Below are positions 1-6,497 of a stretch of DNA of 6,867 nt, piece by piece. Below the pieces are notes generated by a model. It searched no databases. It saw nothing but the letters and a program-made list of their open reading frames with translations, and was not told the DNA's origin. How positions within the stretch are numbered: the first letter of the stretch is position 1; every line of letters begins with the position of its first letter. Both the position numbers and the translations under genes were made by a program. Source of the DNA: an uncultured Flavobacteriaceae bacterium (GTDB lineage: Bacteria > Bacteroidota > Bacteroidia > Flavobacteriales > Flavobacteriaceae); contig CALZKX010000298.1 of NCBI GenBank assembly GCA_945788155.1, positions 1-6,867 on the forward strand. Direction: 5' to 3'.

Positions 1-96
1 GAGCAAATTCATAAAACAGTTGTAAGTTTGCCCTTGTACCCAACAATGACAAACAAAGACATACAAATAGTTATTGAACATATAAACGCCTACTAG
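1..96 (+). CDS. DegT/DnrJ/EryC1/StrS-family sugar aminotransferase, C-terminal end only
   Basis: An open frame runs from the first base of the window to a TAG at 94-96 and encodes 31 residues ending in HINAY. The stretch SLPLYPTMTNKD followed by a short helix (IQIVIEHIN) matches the usual C-terminus of PLP-dependent sugar-nucleotide aminotransferases, where a 'LPLYP.MT' strand leads into the last helix. The catalytic lysine and the PLP-binding region lie upstream of the window, so activity cannot be checked. The flippase begins at the very next base in the same frame. An aminotransferase immediately before a WzxE-like gene is also the order of wecE-wzxE in the E. coli enterobacterial common antigen locus. 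With the FdtA-type isomerase downstream, an FdtB-like role (3-amination of a dTDP-3-keto-6-deoxyhexose) is plausible, but a WecE-like 4-amination cannot be excluded from this fragment. Confidence 0.85.
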   Translation, partial: EQIHKTVVSLPLYPTMTNKDIQIVIEHINAY

Positions 97-1398
97 TTGA
101 AAAAGTTTCTAAAATATATTAACAGCAAAGTTTTGGTAAAAGTTGCTTGGTTACACTCTGCGACGGTTTTAACAAAAATCATTTCTGGATTCTTAACTAC
201 AAAATTCATTGCCATTTTTATTGGCGCCGAAGGAATGGCGCTTATTGGGAATTTAAGAAGTTTTTTTACCTCAATTCAAACCTTTGCAACTGTTGGACTT
301 TATAATGGTGTTGTAAAATATATAGGTAAGTTTAAAGAGGATGCTACTAAGTTAAGCAAAACCATTTCTACAGCTTATTATTTAGGTTTTTTTGCTACAG
401 TTTTAGTGAGTTTAATGTGCTATTACAATGCCGAAAGAGTTAACATATTTTTGTTTTCTAATAATTACGATTTTGCCTATATCATAAAAATAATGGCTCT
501 TGCCATCCCATTTTATTCCTTAAACATGTTTTGTTTTTCTATAATGAATGGATTTTCTAAGTATAGAATACTGCTGGTCATTAATATTATTGGGCAAATA
601 ATGGGATTAGGAGTGACCTTGCTGTTAATTTGGAAAAACAATATAGATGGTGCACTTATTTCGGTGGTTATTTCGCCATCACTCATCTTTTTAATTACAC
701 TAGTTGGTATTTTAAACAGAAGAAGTTTAATAAATCAAATTAAAATTGAAAATATTGATTTTCAATGGATGAAGAAATTTGGCCCATTTGTATTAATGGC
801 TGTGGTATCTGGTATAGTGTTACCTTTAGTAACAATTGGTATTAGAAATTATATAATTACTACTCAAGGTATGAATAGTGCTGGCTATTGGGAAGCAATG
901 AATAGGATTTCAATCTATTATTTAATGTTTGTAAATTCACTAATGACACTTTATTTTTTACCAAGATTTGCTGAAATTAAAGATAAGAAAGAGTTTAGAG
1001 CAGAGATATTTAGTTTTTATAAGACAATTGCTCCAGTTTTTGGTTTAGGGCTTTTAGTAATTTATTTGCTCAAACCATTTTTAATAATTCTATTTTTATC
1101 TGATGATTTTTTACCTGTTAAAGAGTTGTTTGGATGGCAATTATTAGGAGATTTTATAAAAATTTTATCTGTTTTAATAGCTTACAACTTTATTGCTAAA
1201 AAAATGTTTTGGCATTTTATTATCACAGAATTATTTTTAGTCTTAATAACATACTTTACAAGTTTATATTTTATAGATATATATGGCGTTGTGGGAGCAA
1301 ACATTGGGCATTTTGTTAGTTATGTTATGTATTTTATAATTATATTAATAATTTTTAGTAGTTCGCTATTTGGTGTAATTTCTGAGCATGACGAATAA
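97..1398 (+). CDS. wzx: WzxE-like O-antigen/oligosaccharide flippase (first of two)
   Basis: This encodes a 433-residue polytopic inner-membrane protein of the Wzx (MOP superfamily) type, predicted to flip undecaprenyl-diphosphate-linked repeat units from the cytoplasmic to the periplasmic face. By eye there are about 12 membrane segments (roughly residues 20-43, 46-68, 92-111, 127-150, 158-178, 184-206, 228-250, 270-290, 310-334, 345-366, 370-393 and 397-425). Stretches recalled from E. coli WzxE line up well: GLYNGVVKYIGKF (67-79, WzxE has GIFNGVTKYV), LPR at 288-290, and LFGWQLLGDFIKI (344-356, WzxE has LFAWQLVGDVLKV). The start is uncertain. No ATG occurs before residue 47. The TTG at 97 directly follows the upstream TAG, and a second TTG at 133 would begin almost exactly where WzxE begins. 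The 3' end overlaps the next flippase by 11 bp, so the two are probably co-transcribed with the aminotransferase. Family assignment is firm; the substrate is unknown. Confidence 0.93.
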   Translation: MKKFLKYINSKVLVKVAWLHSATVLTKIISGFLTTKFIAIFIGAEGMALIGNLRSFFTSIQTFATVGLYNGVVKYIGKFKEDATKLSKTISTAYYLGFFATVLVSLMCYYNAERVNIFLFSNNYDFAYIIKIMALAIPFYSLNMFCFSIMNGFSKYRILLVINIIGQIMGLGVTLLLIWKNNIDGALISVVISPSLIFLITLVGILNRRSLINQIKIENIDFQWMKKFGPFVLMAVVSGIVLPLVTIGIRNYIITTQGMNSAGYWEAMNRISIYYLMFVNSLMTLYFLPRFAEIKDKKEFRAEIFSFYKTIAPVFGLGLLVIYLLKPFLIILFLSDDFLPVKELFGWQLLGDFIKILSVLIAYNFIAKKMFWHFIITELFLVLITYFTSLYFIDIYGVVGANIGHFVSYVMYFIIILIIFSSSLFGVISEHDE

Positions 1399-2863
1399 AA
1401 ATTCATATCGCGATATTTTAAAAACAACGTCTTTATTTAGTGGTGTTCAAATTTTAGGTGTTTTAATTTCTATAGCAAAATCTAAATTGGCAGCAATACT
1501 TATTGGTCCAGCAGGAATAGGGATTGTTGGTGTATTAAATTCAACGTTAAATGTTATCATTGGTTTTTCAAAGTTAGGTTTAGATGTTAGTGCAGTAAAA
1601 GAGATATCTGCTTTAAAAGGACATGATGAAGCTAAAGTTGAAAAAATCATCAACGTTTTAAGGCGATTATGTTGGATTACAGGAATATTGGGAGCCCTTA
1701 TCACCATTGTTTTATCATCATGGCTAAGCCAATTAGCTTTTGGTAATGCATCGCATACAGTTTCTTTTATGCTCTTGTCATTGGCTGTGTTATTTAATCA
1801 ATTAACCGTTGGGAACCTCGCTATATTACAAGGATTAAGAAAATTAAAAAAACTTGCAAAGGCCTCATTATGGGGAAGTTTTGGTAGCTTATTAGTCATT
1901 GTTCCATTGTATTATTATTATGGTATTAGTGGCATTGTACCAGCGATAATTTCTATATCCATACTTACCTATTTTTTTTCATGGTTCTTTTCTAAAAAGC
2001 AAATTGTAAAGCATCCTAAACTTTCATTAAAAGACACATTAAATCAAGGAAAATCTATGATGAAGTTGGGTTTTGTATTGAGCTTAGGAAGTCTCGCAAC
2101 TATTATAACAATTTATGGCATTCAAATTTTTATAACTAATAAAGGTGGTATTGATGAGGTTGGTTTTTATAACGCTGCCTTTATAATAATAAATGCTTAT
2201 GTAGGTGTTATTTTTACTGCTATGAGCAAAGATTATTTTCCAAGATTGTCTTCTGTTGTTAATGAGCAAGAAACCATGCTAAAAGTAGTAAACCAACAAG
2301 CTTATGTGGCTGTTTTGCTATTAACTCCAATAATCGTGATATTTTTGGCTTTTATTCCTACCATTATCAGTTTGTTATTTTCGAAAGAATTTATGCCAAT
2401 AATAGGTATTCTTACGTTTGGGATTTTAGCCACATTATTTAAAGCGGTATCTTGGTCTATGGGTTTTATTCTTATAGCAAAAGGAGATTCGAAATTATAT
2501 ATAACAACCGAAGTCGGTTTTAATTTATTACTGTTAATAATGAGTGTTTTTGGATATGTGTATGGAGGGCTTACAGGAGTTGGTATAAGTTATTTGGCTT
2601 ATTATATTATATATTTAATAGGTGTGAAAATTATAACTAAAAGCAAGTATATATTTACATTTGAAAACGAATTTTATAAAATACTATTAGTGTGTTTAAT
2701 ACTTTGTTTAGGGGCTTTTATGGCAATACATTTTAATAATTTATATTTAAAATATGGATTATTGTTTGTTATTATAGTTTCTTCAAGTATTTTTAGCATT
2801 CATAGGTTAGATAAAAAAACAGATTTAATCGCTACTATAAAGCAAAAATTTAAAAGAAATTAA
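1388..2863 (+). CDS. wzx: Wzx-type oligosaccharide flippase (second, longer paralog)
   Basis: This encodes a 491-residue polytopic membrane protein of the same MOP/Wzx type as its neighbour. The N-terminus carries KSKLAAILIGPAGIGIVG (31-48), equivalent to KFIAIFIGAEGMALIG in the first flippase. FPRLS (284-288) matches LPRFA there. FKAVSWSMGFILIAKGDSKL (351-370) matches the first protein's IKILSVLIAYNFIAK region. The two are therefore diverged relatives, not recent copies. About 14 hydrophobic segments are visible. The extra pair (roughly 429-447 and 452-470) and a basic tail ending KQKFKRN account for most of the 58 additional residues. The ATG lies inside the end of the first flippase gene (11-bp overlap, shifted frame), which suggests translational coupling. 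The gene ends with a double stop, TAATAA, directly before the isomerase. A T8 run at 1972-1979 sits in the coding sequence. It might export a second glycan or replace the first flippase; the sequence cannot say which. Confidence 0.9.
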   Translation: MTNKNSYRDILKTTSLFSGVQILGVLISIAKSKLAAILIGPAGIGIVGVLNSTLNVIIGFSKLGLDVSAVKEISALKGHDEAKVEKIINVLRRLCWITGILGALITIVLSSWLSQLAFGNASHTVSFMLLSLAVLFNQLTVGNLAILQGLRKLKKLAKASLWGSFGSLLVIVPLYYYYGISGIVPAIISISILTYFFSWFFSKKQIVKHPKLSLKDTLNQGKSMMKLGFVLSLGSLATIITIYGIQIFITNKGGIDEVGFYNAAFIIINAYVGVIFTAMSKDYFPRLSSVVNEQETMLKVVNQQAYVAVLLLTPIIVIFLAFIPTIISLLFSKEFMPIIGILTFGILATLFKAVSWSMGFILIAKGDSKLYITTEVGFNLLLLIMSVFGYVYGGLTGVGISYLAYYIIYLIGVKIITKSKYIFTFENEFYKILLVCLILCLGAFMAIHFNNLYLKYGLLFVIIVSSSIFSIHRLDKKTDLIATIKQKFKRN

Positions 2864-2866
2864 TAA

Positions 2867-3271
2867 TTGAGTTTAAGCAATATTAAAATAATCGATATTC
2901 CAAAAATAACTGATGTTAGAGGAAACCTTTCGGTTATTGAAAACGATGTTATCCCTTTTAATATAAAGCGTGTTTATTATTTATATGATGTGCCAAGTGG
3001 CTCTTATAGAGGAGGTCATGCACATAAAAAACTACAACAATTGTTAATAGCCATTAGTGGTAGTTTTGATGTGGTTTTAAAAGATACTCATGGAAATAAG
3101 CAAACAATTACTTTAAACAAACCTAATAAGGGGTTGTTAATTCCTAACATGGTATGGAGGGAAATAGAAGAGTTTTCATCTGGTGCTATATGTTTGGTAG
3201 TTGCATCCGAAACTTACGATAAGGATGATTATATTAGAAATTTAGATAGGTTTTTATCAAAAGAAAAATAG
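2867..3271 (+). CDS. fdtA: FdtA/QdtA-type dTDP-4-keto-6-deoxyglucose 3,4-ketoisomerase (WxcM-like cupin)
   Basis: This encodes a 134-residue soluble single-domain cupin. FdtA and QdtA convert dTDP-4-keto-6-deoxyglucose to the 3-keto isomer, which an aminotransferase then turns into a 3-amino-3,6-dideoxy sugar. The signature is clear: DVRGNLSVIE (16-25), FNIKRVYYLYDV (31-42), and RGGHAHKKLQQ (48-58) with the paired histidines H51 and H53 expected in the active site. ASETYDKDDYIRNLDRF (113-129) is the typical family ending. Length and N-terminus fit A. thermoaerophilus FdtA (about 139 residues). The TTG start is effectively forced: the codon before it is a stop, and the next in-frame ATG is at residue 95. 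FdtA and QdtA differ in product stereochemistry (galacto or gluco), and I cannot tell these apart here. The last codons overlap the oppositely oriented glycosyltransferase by 15 bp. The likely partner aminotransferase ends at base 96, beyond two flippase genes. Confidence 0.9.
   Translation: MSLSNIKIIDIPKITDVRGNLSVIENDVIPFNIKRVYYLYDVPSGSYRGGHAHKKLQQLLIAISGSFDVVLKDTHGNKQTITLNKPNKGLLIPNMVWREIEEFSSGAICLVVASETYDKDDYIRNLDRFLSKEK
3257..3271. other. 15-bp tail-to-tail overlap of fdtA and the GT2 gene
   Basis: The last 15 bases of the plus-strand isomerase (SKEK region and TAG at 3269-3271) are also the last 15 bases of the minus-strand glycosyltransferase (LFFF and TGA at 3259-3257). No room remains for a terminator between the two genes, and none is recognisable just downstream of either stop. 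The transcripts are therefore likely to run into each other's coding region. Confidence 0.9.
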
Positions 3272-4201
3272 TTTTCTCCTTAACGAGAATAATATTCTAA
3301 AAAACGAGTATTGACTTCCTAAAAAACGAATTCTATCTTTTAAGCTTTTATGTTTTATTTTTCTGTAAACTGTTTTTGCCATTTCTCCATTAAGGGAAAC
3401 ACGAGCGTAATATAAAAGCGTTTTATAATGGCAATTGGAGAATTTATTTTTTAATTTTTCTGGAAAACTATATTTTTCTGAAAAGAAATTAAACAAATCG
3501 TTCATTTGGTTTGATTGAAAAATCTGCTCTTCAATATTTTGCTGATGCGAATATGAGTTCAAGTGTACTGTATAAGTGTGTAAAGATTCATTTATTCTTT
3601 CAAAATTTGTATTCATTATCATATCTACCAAAATTGGATAATCTTCAATAGCAATGTTCATTTTTATGTAGGTTTCAAAATCAACATATTTGTATAAGTA
3701 TTCTTTTCTGTAGCAATGACCAATAGGGATAATTTCACCTAATAATACCGCTTCTATATAGTTTTCTTTAGAGCTATTTAAAATACATTGGTTTTTGAAA
3801 ACCATAGTAGTTTTAGATTCTACATTAAAACTATCAAAGCCTGTGTCCACAAACCCTAAGCTAGCATCGTTATGAAGAATATTTACCATTTTTTGTAACG
3901 CATCAATTGCCTTTAGCTTATCATCGCCAGCAATATCAAATACGTAAGTGCCTTTACATCTATCTAGAGTTGTTTTGAAATTCCTTAGAATACCTAGTTG
4001 AGTTTCATTTTTTTTTATCTTAAATAGGTTTGGATGTTTTGTAGCATACGTATTTATAATTTCTAAAGTTCTGTCGGTTGAACAGTCATCACCAACAACA
4101 ATTTCATAATCAAAATCCACGATTTGTTTCAAAATAGATTGAAGTGTGTCTTCAATATATTGCTCGTTATTGTAAGTTATAAGATGTACAGATAATAACA
4201 T
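3257..4201 (-). CDS. GT2-type (GT-A fold) glycosyltransferase
   Basis: This encodes a 314-residue cytoplasmic or peripheral-membrane enzyme predicted to transfer a sugar from a nucleotide donor to the lipid-linked glycan. The N-terminal half is classic family 2: LLSVHLITYNNEQYIEDTLQ (2-21), then EIVVGDDCSTDRT (33-45) with the nucleotide-binding DD at 38-39. FDIAGDD (88-94) stands at the metal-binding DXD position, and IED (185-187) is at the place of the usual catalytic-base region. The C-terminal 30 residues are rich in Arg, Lys and Phe (ending RRKLFFF), which could support membrane contact. The ATG gives the normal MLLS start with no N-terminal extension. It is the only gene here on the minus strand. 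Its 3' end overlaps the isomerase gene tail to tail, and its 5' end faces the GT4 array across a 96-bp spacer. An A9 run on the coding strand (4008-4016) lies in its first third. Donor and acceptor are unknown. Confidence 0.92.
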   Translation of the reverse strand: MLLSVHLITYNNEQYIEDTLQSILKQIVDFDYEIVVGDDCSTDRTLEIINTYATKHPNLFKIKKNETQLGILRNFKTTLDRCKGTYVFDIAGDDKLKAIDALQKMVNILHNDASLGFVDTGFDSFNVESKTTMVFKNQCILNSSKENYIEAVLLGEIIPIGHCYRKEYLYKYVDFETYIKMNIAIEDYPILVDMIMNTNFERINESLHTYTVHLNSYSHQQNIEEQIFQSNQMNDLFNFFSEKYSFPEKLKNKFSNCHYKTLLYYARVSLNGEMAKTVYRKIKHKSLKDRIRFLGSQYSFFRILFSLRRKLFFF

Positions 4202-4297
4202 TATTATTAGAAACTATTTTATTGCATAAAATTAGGATAAAGAAAAATAGAATAAATAAATTAATCATTTTATTTTTGGTGAAACTTAGAAAAAATA
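4202..4297. promoter_or_regulatory. Divergent intergenic spacer, likely promoter region for both flanking genes
   Basis: This 96-bp, extremely AT-rich spacer separates the start of the minus-strand GT2 gene from the start of the first GT4 gene. It is the only non-coding gap of real size in the window, and the flanking genes diverge, so both must be transcribed from here unless a promoter lies inside a gene. On the plus strand, TATTTTTG at 4271-4278 matches the Bacteroidetes -7 consensus TAnnTTTG and would give a 5' leader of roughly a dozen bases. No TTTG-type -33 element stands at the right distance. On the minus strand the best candidate is TAATTTTA (plus-strand 4227-4234, one mismatch), also without a -33 box. 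No operator repeat or stable hairpin is visible. Confidence 0.45.
4271..4278 (+). promoter_or_regulatory. Candidate Bacteroidetes -7 promoter box for the GT4 array
   Basis: TATTTTTG is a full match to the TAnnTTTG -7 element used by the primary sigma factor of Bacteroidetes. It lies 19 bases upstream of the ATG at 4298. A -33 TTG or TTTG about 17-23 bases upstream is absent; the nearest candidate, ATTG at 4221-4224, is too far. In such AT-rich DNA a chance match is quite likely, so this is tentative. Confidence 0.3.
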
Positions 4298-5407
4298 ATG
4301 GGTAAGAAAAAAATAGCTTTAGTTGGGTTTCATTTACATATTGGTGGAGGCGCTAGAGTTATGTCAATCATCTCTAATTATTTGCATGAGCAAAATTTAG
4401 AGGTTCATAATATTATTGTGCAAGATGAATTGGGTTATGATTATTCTGGGGCATTGTTAAACCTCGGAAAAATAAAAAGTGATCCCATGACTATTTTTAA
4501 TAAAATTAAACGTTTTTTGGTATTTAGAAGATACATGAAGCAACAAAGCGTTGATGTTATTATTGATTTTAGGTTTAGAAAAGGCATACTTAAAGAGTTC
4601 TTGATTTCAAGATTTGTTTATAATAGAAAAAAAACAATCTATACAATACATAGTTCAAAATTAGATGTTTATTTGCCAAAATCAAATTTTTGGGCAAATG
4701 CAATTTATGGAGGTTGCTTTAGGCTGTTAGCTTTAACAAAAGAAATGGAAAAAGCAACTAAGCTTACGTATCCAAAGCTGGAAAATGTTTCAACAATGCC
4801 AAATCCCATAAATATTAATGAAATTGTAGATAAAGCAAAGGAGGACATCGATCTAGACTTTGAATATATTATAGGAGCTGGATTGTACGATGTTAATATA
4901 AAACAGTTTGATAAATTAATTATAGGGTATTCAGAATCTGTTCTTCCAAAGAAAAACATTCATCTGGTTATTTTAGGAAAAGGTAAATTACTTAAATATT
5001 TAAAATCTGTAGCAAAAAATTATAATGTTGAAAAATTGGTACATTTTTTAGGATATCAAACAAATCCTTATAAATATTTTTCGAAATCTAAATATTTTGT
5101 TTTATCAAGTGAGTTTGAAGGTTTGCCAATGGTTGTTTTAGAGGCATTAGCTTGTAGTGTTCCTGTAGTTGCATTTAACTGCCCTACTGGCCCCAAGGAT
5201 GCAATAAACACTAAAGAAAATGGACTCTTAATAGAACATCAAAATGTTGAAGCATTAACTAGTGGAATGAATACCTTTGTAGAAGATCTTGATTTGTATA
5301 AACATTGCAAAAATAATGCTTTAAAAAGTGTACATAAATATTCAATTGATGTTATAGGTAAAAAATGGCTTAATTTAATAAATATTGTTAGTCTAAATGA
5401 AAAGTAA
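4298..5407 (+). CDS. GT4-type (GT-B fold) glycosyltransferase, copy 1 of a tandem array
   Basis: This encodes a 369-residue cytoplasmic glycosyltransferase of the retaining GT4 type. The N-terminal acceptor domain opens with KKIALVGF and a glycine-rich loop, GGGAR (16-20), and contains IIDFRFRK (88-95) and TIHSSKLDVYLPK (116-128). The C-terminal donor domain has HLVILGKGKLL (222-232), HFLGYQTNPYKY (249-260) and the EX7E motif, E274 and E282, within EFEGLPMVVLEALA. CPTGPKDAI (295-303) follows, a donor-loop pattern common in GT4 enzymes of O-antigen and capsule loci. The ATG follows an A-rich leader. No signal peptide or membrane segment is seen. The 3' end overlaps the next copy by 11 bp. Over the first 109 residues it is about 59% identical to copy 2 by hand count, and the last part is much closer. 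It probably adds one residue of the repeat unit; the specific sugar cannot be read from the sequence. Confidence 0.93.
   Translation: MGKKKIALVGFHLHIGGGARVMSIISNYLHEQNLEVHNIIVQDELGYDYSGALLNLGKIKSDPMTIFNKIKRFLVFRRYMKQQSVDVIIDFRFRKGILKEFLISRFVYNRKKTIYTIHSSKLDVYLPKSNFWANAIYGGCFRLLALTKEMEKATKLTYPKLENVSTMPNPININEIVDKAKEDIDLDFEYIIGAGLYDVNIKQFDKLIIGYSESVLPKKNIHLVILGKGKLLKYLKSVAKNYNVEKLVHFLGYQTNPYKYFSKSKYFVLSSEFEGLPMVVLEALACSVPVVAFNCPTGPKDAINTKENGLLIEHQNVEALTSGMNTFVEDLDLYKHCKNNALKSVHKYSIDVIGKKWLNLINIVSLNEK
5221..5331 (+). repeat. High-identity paralog patch in GT4 copy 1 (partner 6317-6427)
   Basis: This 111-bp stretch near the 3' end of copy 1 aligns without gaps to 6317-6427 of copy 2, with 14 mismatches by hand count (about 87% identity). 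It encodes the segment starting GLLIEHQNVEAL. Similarity falls off sharply on both sides: the 60 bp just upstream are far more different, and the sequence after the patch diverges at once. Confidence 0.8.
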
Positions 5408-6485
5408 AAAGATCGCTTTAGTAGGATTTAGGTTAAACGGAGGCGGATGCGGTAGAGTTTTGGCGAATTTATCAAACTATTTATTTGAACAAGGTATAGA
5501 AGTACATATTGTTATTTTTCATAACGACATTGGTTACGACTTTTCTGGCACACTTTTCAATCTTGGCAAAATAAAAAGTGAATCGAATACGATATTTAAT
5601 AAAATAAAGCGCTTTATCCATTTAAAGCAATATTTTACAACGCATTGTTTTGATTACATTATTGATTTTAGATTTAGGAAAAGCATTATTCAAGAGTTAC
5701 TTATCTCCAAATTTATTTACAATACCAAAACTATTTACACAGTTCATAGCTCCCAGTTAGAAGTATATTTACCTAAATCTAAATTTTGGACAGAACTAAT
5801 TTTTGGAAAAAGTTTTAAGGTTATAGCTATTACTGAAGGTATGCAAGATATGATTCTCAAAAAATACCCTAAACTAAAAAATGTTGAGATGATTTATAAT
5901 TCAATAAGTATTCAACAGATACAGAATAAATTAAACGATAATGTATGTTTAAATTATAATTATATTATTGGAGTTGGTCAATTTAACACAAATGAAAAAC
6001 AATTCGACAAACTTATAGAAGCTTATGCAAAATCAAAATTAGCAAGTAAAGAAATTCATTTAGTTATTTTAGGAGAAGGCGTTTTATTAGAATCATTAAA
6101 AATTTGCGCAAGAAATAATAATGTTATAAGTAAAGTTCATTTTTTGGGGTTTAAGAACAATCCCTTTAAATATATTAAACACGCCAAATATTTAGTTATG
6201 TCAAGCAAATATGAAGGTTTTGGGATGGTTCTAATTGAAGCTTTAGCTTGTGAGACTCCTGTAGTGGCCTTTAATTGCCCAATTGGCCTTAATGAAATTA
6301 TTCAACATAATATAAATGGACTTTTAATAGAGCATCAAAATGTTGAAGCACTAACTAACGGAATGAATACTTTGATAGAGGATTATGATTTGCATAAACA
6401 TTGTAAAAAAAATGCTTTAAAAAGTGTTGAAAAATTTGAAATAAATAATATTGGGCCACAATGGCTTACATTATTGAATAGCTAA
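5397..6485 (+). CDS. GT4-type (GT-B fold) glycosyltransferase, copy 2 of a tandem array
   Basis: This encodes a 362-residue paralog of the preceding gene with the same layout. It has KKIALVGF and GGGCGR (15-20), IIDFRFRK (88-95), TVHSSQLEVYLPK (115-127), HLVILGEGVLL (221-231), and the EX7E pair E273 and E281 within KYEGFGMVLIEALA. Differences from copy 1 cluster in places likely to contact substrate. The loop after EX7E reads CPIGLNEII instead of CPTGPKDAI, and one codon is missing near residue 110 (YNTKTIYT against YNRKKTIYT). The middle of the N-terminal domain is also diverged. The ATG lies inside the end of copy 1 with an 11-bp overlap and a shifted frame, so coupled translation from one mRNA is likely. 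Copy 3 starts 12 bp after its stop. Both catalytic-motif glutamates are present, so it is probably active, perhaps with a different donor or acceptor. Confidence 0.93.
   Translation: MKSKKIALVGFRLNGGGCGRVLANLSNYLFEQGIEVHIVIFHNDIGYDFSGTLFNLGKIKSESNTIFNKIKRFIHLKQYFTTHCFDYIIDFRFRKSIIQELLISKFIYNTKTIYTVHSSQLEVYLPKSKFWTELIFGKSFKVIAITEGMQDMILKKYPKLKNVEMIYNSISIQQIQNKLNDNVCLNYNYIIGVGQFNTNEKQFDKLIEAYAKSKLASKEIHLVILGEGVLLESLKICARNNNVISKVHFLGFKNNPFKYIKHAKYLVMSSKYEGFGMVLIEALACETPVVAFNCPIGLNEIIQHNINGLLIEHQNVEALTNGMNTLIEDYDLHKHCKKNALKSVEKFEINNIGPQWLTLLNS
6317..6427 (+). repeat. High-identity paralog patch in GT4 copy 2 (partner 5221-5331)
   Basis: This is the partner of the 111-bp patch in copy 1. Of the 14 differences, 6 are silent and 8 change 6 residues of 37. 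Differences such as TGC/TGT and GAA/GAG show that it is not a perfect repeat. It includes an A8 run at 6405-6412 where copy 1 has five As interrupted by a T. Confidence 0.8.
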
Positions 6486-6497
6486 ATTTATCACAAA

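Noticed and set aside
1447..1707. Minus-strand open frame of 86 codons inside the second flippase gene
   Set aside because: It lies wholly within a strongly supported membrane-protein gene, has no recognisable domain, and reads as the antisense of hydrophobic codons.
2084..2269. Minus-strand open frame of 61 codons inside the second flippase gene
   Set aside because: It is a low-complexity, Asn/Tyr/Ile-rich antisense frame with no family resemblance.
3274..3298. Possible terminator hairpins after fdtA (TTCTC...GAGAA at 3274-3289, and the AGAAT/ATTCT palindrome at 3286-3298)
   Set aside because: The stems are only 5-6 bp and AT-rich, no T-run follows on the plus strand, and both lie inside the GT2 coding sequence.
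4705..4959. Minus-strand open frame of 84 codons inside GT4 copy 1
   Set aside because: It is antisense to a conserved glycosyltransferase, and its product (rich in Ser and Phe) shows no motif.
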